A stretch of 64,000 nt of DNA, taken from an uncultured Anaeroplasmataceae bacterium (GTDB lineage: Bacteria; Bacillota_I; Bacilli_A; Acholeplasmatales; Anaeroplasmataceae). The stretch covers positions 124,001-188,000 of the forward strand of contig CATKXV010000003.1 of the NCBI GenBank assembly GCA_949840955.1. Direction: 5' to 3'. The translations under genes and the position numbers were made by a program. Below the pieces are notes generated by a model. The model worked only from the letters and a program-made list of their open reading frames with translations, did no database searches and was not told where the DNA came from. Position 1 is the stretch's first letter; the number at the start of each line of letters is the position of its first letter. Below, in pieces: positions 60,875 through 64,000 of this stretch.

Positions 60875-61044
60875 TGTACTTCTCCTTACCTCTAAATTTT
60901 TAATACTTTTTTATAGATTCCATATTTTTTAGTTTACCAATACTTTATAAATATAATTTTAAAATATTTGCTTTTCTAAAAAGGATGAACAAAAGAAAAA
61001 GAAACCGCCAATGCAATTTCTTCTAAGGGACATTTACCCTATTC

Positions 61045-61129
61045 TGGTGCAGATAACGAGAGTCGAACTCGTATGGCAATAGCCACTACCGTCTGAAGAT
61101 AGCGCGTCTACCAATTCCGCCATATCTGC
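61045..61129 (-). tRNA. tRNA-Leu (anticodon CAG)
   Basis: 85 bases with CCA; long variable arm (TGGCTATTGCC), anticodon stem CTATC/GGTAG with loop TTCAGAC, T loop TTCGACT, and the GGCGGAATTGGTAGACGC D arm characteristic of tRNA-Leu. Confidence 0.95.
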
Positions 61130-61184
61130 AAGTAAGCATAATTATACCACAAGGTTAAAAATTATGCTATGCTTTATAGTAAAA

Positions 61185-62189
61185 TTAAAAATTTTCTTGG
61201 AAATAAGCATCCTTTTGCTTATTCCAATAGCTTTTATCTTCTTCAGTAATCTCACGTATTACCCTACATGGATTCCCACAGGCAACCACATTAGAGGGAA
61301 TATCCTTGGTTACAACAGAGCCAGACCCAATAACGACATTAGAGCCTATAGTAACACCTGGATTAACTACAACAGAGCCTCCAAACCAAACATTAGATCC
61401 CACACGAATTGGATATCCATACTCCAAATCCATATTTCTTACCTCAGCATCAATTGGATGCCCTGCTGTATAAAAGCAGCATCTAGGTGCAACATACACA
61501 GAATCACCAAATATTATTGGAGCAACATCTAGGAATACACAATCAAAATTCGCATAAAAATGATCTCCTATATGAATGTTAAATCCATAATCCATTTTTA
61601 TGGAGGGTTCAATATAGAAATGCTCCTGAGTTGACCCAAAAAGCTCTTTTATAATTTTTCTTCTTTTATCTAACTCATCTGGCATTGTTTTATTGTATTC
61701 CATCGCCATAGCAACAGCCTTTTTATGCATCTTTGCATCCTCAACATTGGATCGATATAAGGCTCCTGCAACCATTCTTTTAAAGTTTGATCCAAACTTT
61801 ATATTTGTATTCTGAATAACATATGTAAATAATCGGGGCTGAATATGAGGATAGGTTATCTCTAGTGGCATATAATCCTTAAAGCATAAGCTTTCTATTT
61901 CGTATTCTAGCTTTCCCAATTCTTCTATTTCAGCATAAAATAAAGCTCCCAAAGCATCATAGGCATAATAGCTAACAAATTCTATAGAAAACCGAATCGC
62001 TCCAGTCTCTTCTACCAATTCCCTTTTTGCAGCAGTTAAGATATCCTCATTTGCTTCTACATGACCTCCAGGTAATTCATAGGTAGTTCTATCCTTATGC
62101 TTACAAAAGACAAAGGAGTCTTTATATCTTGCTACAATAACTACATACTTAATATTTTCCTTTTCTTCTTTATAAAATTTTACTTCCAT
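61185..62189 (-). CDS. Fusion protein: Nudix hydrolase and maltose-type O-acetyltransferase
   Basis: 334 residues. N-terminal Nudix domain (about 1-135) with a complete box from G42 (GHVEANE, seven residues, RELVEETGA). From about 150 starts a full sugar O-acetyltransferase: the Maa helical cap (KRMVAGALYRSNVEDAKMHKK) and left-handed beta-helix with APRCCFYTAGHP (catalytic His), GSNVWFGGSVVVNPGVTIG and CGNPCRVIREI. Both halves look catalytically intact. The ATG at 62187-62189 is chosen for its spacing from AAAGGA. Last gene of a five-gene run. Confidence 0.92.
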   Translation of the reverse strand: MEVKFYKEEKENIKYVVIVARYKDSFVFCKHKDRTTYELPGGHVEANEDILTAAKRELVEETGAIRFSIEFVSYYAYDALGALFYAEIEELGKLEYEIESLCFKDYMPLEITYPHIQPRLFTYVIQNTNIKFGSNFKRMVAGALYRSNVEDAKMHKKAVAMAMEYNKTMPDELDKRRKIIKELFGSTQEHFYIEPSIKMDYGFNIHIGDHFYANFDCVFLDVAPIIFGDSVYVAPRCCFYTAGHPIDAEVRNMDLEYGYPIRVGSNVWFGGSVVVNPGVTIGSNVVIGSGSVVTKDIPSNVVACGNPCRVIREITEEDKSYWNKQKDAYFQENF

Positions 62190-62202
62190 AAACACTCATC
62201 CT

Positions 62203-62445
62203 TTAATTTATTAAATGTGCTGTAATAATCGTATAGCTTTTGGCATGAATTGTCCATCTTCTACTTCCTATAGAAGCATACCAATTTTTTCCAGCCCTAT
62301 ATAAGCTTATTTTTGGATTTTTCAAATCCTCTTTACAAAGGGTAACAACATCTTCTTTTGAACATTTTAAATTTTTTTTAATTCGTTCATATCTCATCTC
62401 AGTTGTATGAATTTCATCTATATTGTTTAGTAAATCCTGGTTCAT
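62203..62445 (-). CDS. DUF3781 family protein (80 aa)
   Basis: Complete small protein of the DUF3781 family: NIDEIHTTEMRYERIKKNL at the N-terminus, GKNWYASIGSRRWTIHAKSY and the terminal TIITAH. Function unknown in the family. GAGG site eight bases before the ATG; 13 bases upstream of the fusion gene. Confidence 0.85.
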   Translation of the reverse strand: MNQDLLNNIDEIHTTEMRYERIKKNLKCSKEDVVTLCKEDLKNPKISLYRAGKNWYASIGSRRWTIHAKSYTIITAHLIN

Positions 62446-62455
62446 GATGCTTACC

Positions 62456-62863
62456 TCAAAAGCTTTTTTTTAAAAAGACTTCATATTCCTCCTCATTTGG
62501 ATGAAATCCTCCAATCACTTGATATCCATGCTTTAAATAAAAATGAATTGCTGATTCATGTACTAAGGTTGATGTCATTACCTCTGGATACCCTAGCTCC
62601 TTCATATGGTTTTCCCAATGCTTTACCAATGCTGTTCCATAGCCTTTATTTTGAAATTCCTCTAAAATATAAAGCATATTCATAAAGGGCGTATTATCCC
62701 AAAATAAATTATACCGAAGCCAGCCTATCCATTTTTTATCAGCTTCTAGGATATAAACATTTCCATCCTCTATACTTTTCTTTAATCTATCATAAGCAAT
62801 ATGGGTATCCTTTTCAGAAAGTATTTCTAAATCATCTTTTGTTGCAAGTCGTATTGTTTTCAT
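62456..62863 (-). CDS. GNAT-family N-acetyltransferase
   Basis: 135 residues. Acetyl-CoA motif YILEEFQNKGYGTALVKHWENHM, preceded by the WIGWLRYNLFWDNTPFMNML strands and followed by HESAIHFYLKHGYQVIGGF. Substrate unknown. Ten bases upstream of DUF3781. Confidence 0.92.
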   Translation of the reverse strand: MKTIRLATKDDLEILSEKDTHIAYDRLKKSIEDGNVYILEADKKWIGWLRYNLFWDNTPFMNMLYILEEFQNKGYGTALVKHWENHMKELGYPEVMTSTLVHESAIHFYLKHGYQVIGGFHPNEEEYEVFLKKSF

Positions 62864-62884
62864 TTTTCTTAGCCTTTCAAAAAC

Positions 62885-63682
62885 TCATAGATTTTCCTCT
62901 ATCGCATATGCTTGAAGCAAAGATAGCTTTTCTTTATCCAAAACATAAGTTCCTCGTTCTTTAACAAAATTTCTTGAGCCTCGCATCTCATCCTTATATC
63001 GTGGAATGAGTTGAATGTGAAAATGGTTCATTGGACCATCACACATCGTACATAAATAGACACTTTCACATTGAAAAATCTTTTGGATGCCTTGCATCAG
63101 CCTGTGGGCAAAGCTATAAATATCTATAACCAAATCCTTTGGAGCAGTAAGCATATCCTTATAATGAACTACAGAGGAAATTATAGTATGCCCAGTTGTT
63201 CTAGGATTTCCTGCAAAAAAGCACACAATTTTCTCATCCTGATAAATCAATTTATCTGTTATATCTCCATATAAACAATTTCCATATTTCCTATCAAAGC
63301 AGGTTGGACATATACCTGAATCTACTAAAAGCTTTGGAGTCAGCAAGGACAAGCTACAAACTTGTATTGCTAAGGCGCCATAGGTTTCTATATCTTCTTT
63401 TGGATAATAGGCATACATATCTTCAGGCTTTGCCTCTTCTGATTCTTTATAGCCTATGCTTATTTTGTCATAGACCTCATAAAGCTCCTTAAAAGAAGGG
63501 AATACCCTTTTATCTAACACTACACAACAAATGACCTCTTGGGTCAATGTATTCATAAATTGGAGGATATCTCCGATTTGAATTTTTTTCCTTTTTTCAT
63601 CATTCAACCGCATCTCAACTGTTTTGGTTCCTGCTTGAATTGCTTCAAAGGAATCTGGCCAAAGCTTCATATCATATACCAT
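62885..63682 (-). CDS. Fusion protein: ASCH domain and HIT-family domain
   Basis: 265 residues. The N-terminal ASCH (PUA-like) domain runs to about 108 (MKLWPDSFEAIQAGTKTVE, KKIQIGDILQF). A HIT-type domain follows, with an ICPTC...GNC cysteine set near 125-140, GHTIISSVVHYKDML and the active-site NHFHIQLIPRY (His220, His222, Gln224), the HxHxQ form. ASCH domains bind RNA or modified nucleosides; HIT enzymes split nucleotide phosphoanhydrides. GGGAGG site before the ATG. Confidence 0.85.
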   Translation of the reverse strand: MVYDMKLWPDSFEAIQAGTKTVEMRLNDEKRKKIQIGDILQFMNTLTQEVICCVVLDKRVFPSFKELYEVYDKISIGYKESEEAKPEDMYAYYPKEDIETYGALAIQVCSLSLLTPKLLVDSGICPTCFDRKYGNCLYGDITDKLIYQDEKIVCFFAGNPRTTGHTIISSVVHYKDMLTAPKDLVIDIYSFAHRLMQGIQKIFQCESVYLCTMCDGPMNHFHIQLIPRYKDEMRGSRNFVKERGTYVLDKEKLSLLQAYAIEENL

Positions 63683-63698
63683 ATAAGAAACCTCCCTT

Positions 63699-64000
63699 TC
63701 ATTGTATTTCCTTTAACAGAATAAAAGCCCTCTTGATTTCTCTTAACGTGTTATTCTTAAAAGAAAAATCACCTGTACTAAAAATAAGCTTATAGGGTTT
63801 ATCTAGCCTAAGCTCCTCTTCATGATAAGAGGGATGTACTACAATCAAAAATTCTCCTCTTTTATATACAAAAAGCTTTGTATTTTCCTTATGATAATAT
63901 ACCTCAAAATTATGAACAGCACGTAAGGATGGATAGTGATGCCGAAAATACAGCAATTTCCTTATATAATGAAATAAAGAGGTATCATTTTTCAAAGCAT
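63699..64000 (-). CDS. GH13 alpha-amylase family enzyme, C-terminal end only
   Basis: About 100 residues visible; the frame is open through base 64000. SLFHYIRKLLYFRHHYPSL is the characteristic end of the GH13 catalytic barrel, followed by the C-terminal beta domain (VYKRGEFLIVVHPSYHEEELRL) and the stop at 63699. It is upstream of the ASCH-HIT gene by 16 bases. Specific activity cannot be told from this part. Confidence 0.8.
   Translation of the reverse strand, partial: ALKNDTSLFHYIRKLLYFRHHYPSLRAVHNFEVYYHKENTKLFVYKRGEFLIVVHPSYHEEELRLDKPYKLIFSTGDFSFKNNTLREIKRAFILLKEIQ

Noticed and set aside
61164-61532. 122-codon plus-strand frame
   Set aside because: Antisense to the acetyltransferase half of the Nudix fusion; its repetitive pattern mirrors the hexapeptide repeats on the other strand.

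Overview
The window looks like chromosomal DNA of a low-GC Bacillota close to Bacilli/Erysipelotrichia, probably a gut commensal. The evidence is AT-rich DNA, TGA used as a stop, strong AGGAGG-type ribosome sites, the rny-ymdB-spoVS order, many lipoproteins with lipobox signals, and loci for fructan, xylose and alpha-glucan. No ribosomal RNA, intact transposase or CRISPR array was seen. This assignment is inference from gene content.

Layout. 1-12.1 kb (minus): three surface lipoproteins, namely an S8 subtilase cut by the window edge and two large proteins with InlB B-repeats. Upstream is a consensus promoter whose spacer carries a nine-base G tract, a likely phase-variable switch. 12.3-15.3 kb: spoVS, ymdB and rny. 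15.4-19.2 kb: a tryptophan-rich repeat membrane protein, a 2H phosphoesterase, and a small regulator operon (55-aa peptide, DUF2089 protein, DUF1700/DUF4097 protein) behind three identical palindromes spaced exactly 21 bp apart. 19.3-24 kb: potABCD polyamine importer. 24-28.2 kb: a duplicated-domain lipoprotein, a GT8 glycosyltransferase, a YbhN-type membrane protein and a PlsC-like acyltransferase. 28.2-34 kb: esterase, xylA, xylB, cysE and gdhA. 34.2-39.1 kb: flavin reductase, ABC-F ATPase and GNAT, with a divergent aminotransferase and aldo/keto reductase.

39.1-53.2 kb is a complete fructan utilisation locus. It has an LplB/LplC-type oligosaccharide ABC importer with binding lipoprotein and DUF624 protein, a carbohydrate-binding lipoprotein, two surface-anchored GH32-type enzymes, one cytoplasmic GH32 enzyme, a PfkB fructokinase and an MsmK-type ATPase. 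All face a divergent LacI regulator across a region with a cre-like operator. The reading is that fructan is cut and held at the surface, oligomers are imported, and fructose is released and phosphorylated inside.

54.1-58.8 kb is an accessory island between tRNA-Thr and tRNA-Ser/Gly. It carries an IbrA/IbrB pair behind a palindromic operator, gene remnants (AlbA/RecG-like ATPase, RhuM, GIY-YIG), and a compact type III toxin-antitoxin module: a promoter, two ~44-nt RNA repeats, a terminator and a TenpN/CptN-like toxin gene. The module and two of the remnants lie between ~58-bp direct repeats, one of which abuts the tRNA-Ser 3' end. 58.8-64 kb returns to ordinary genes: lipase, flavoprotein, tRNA-Leu, two uncommon fusions (Nudix with sugar acetyltransferase, ASCH with HIT) and the end of a GH13 gene.
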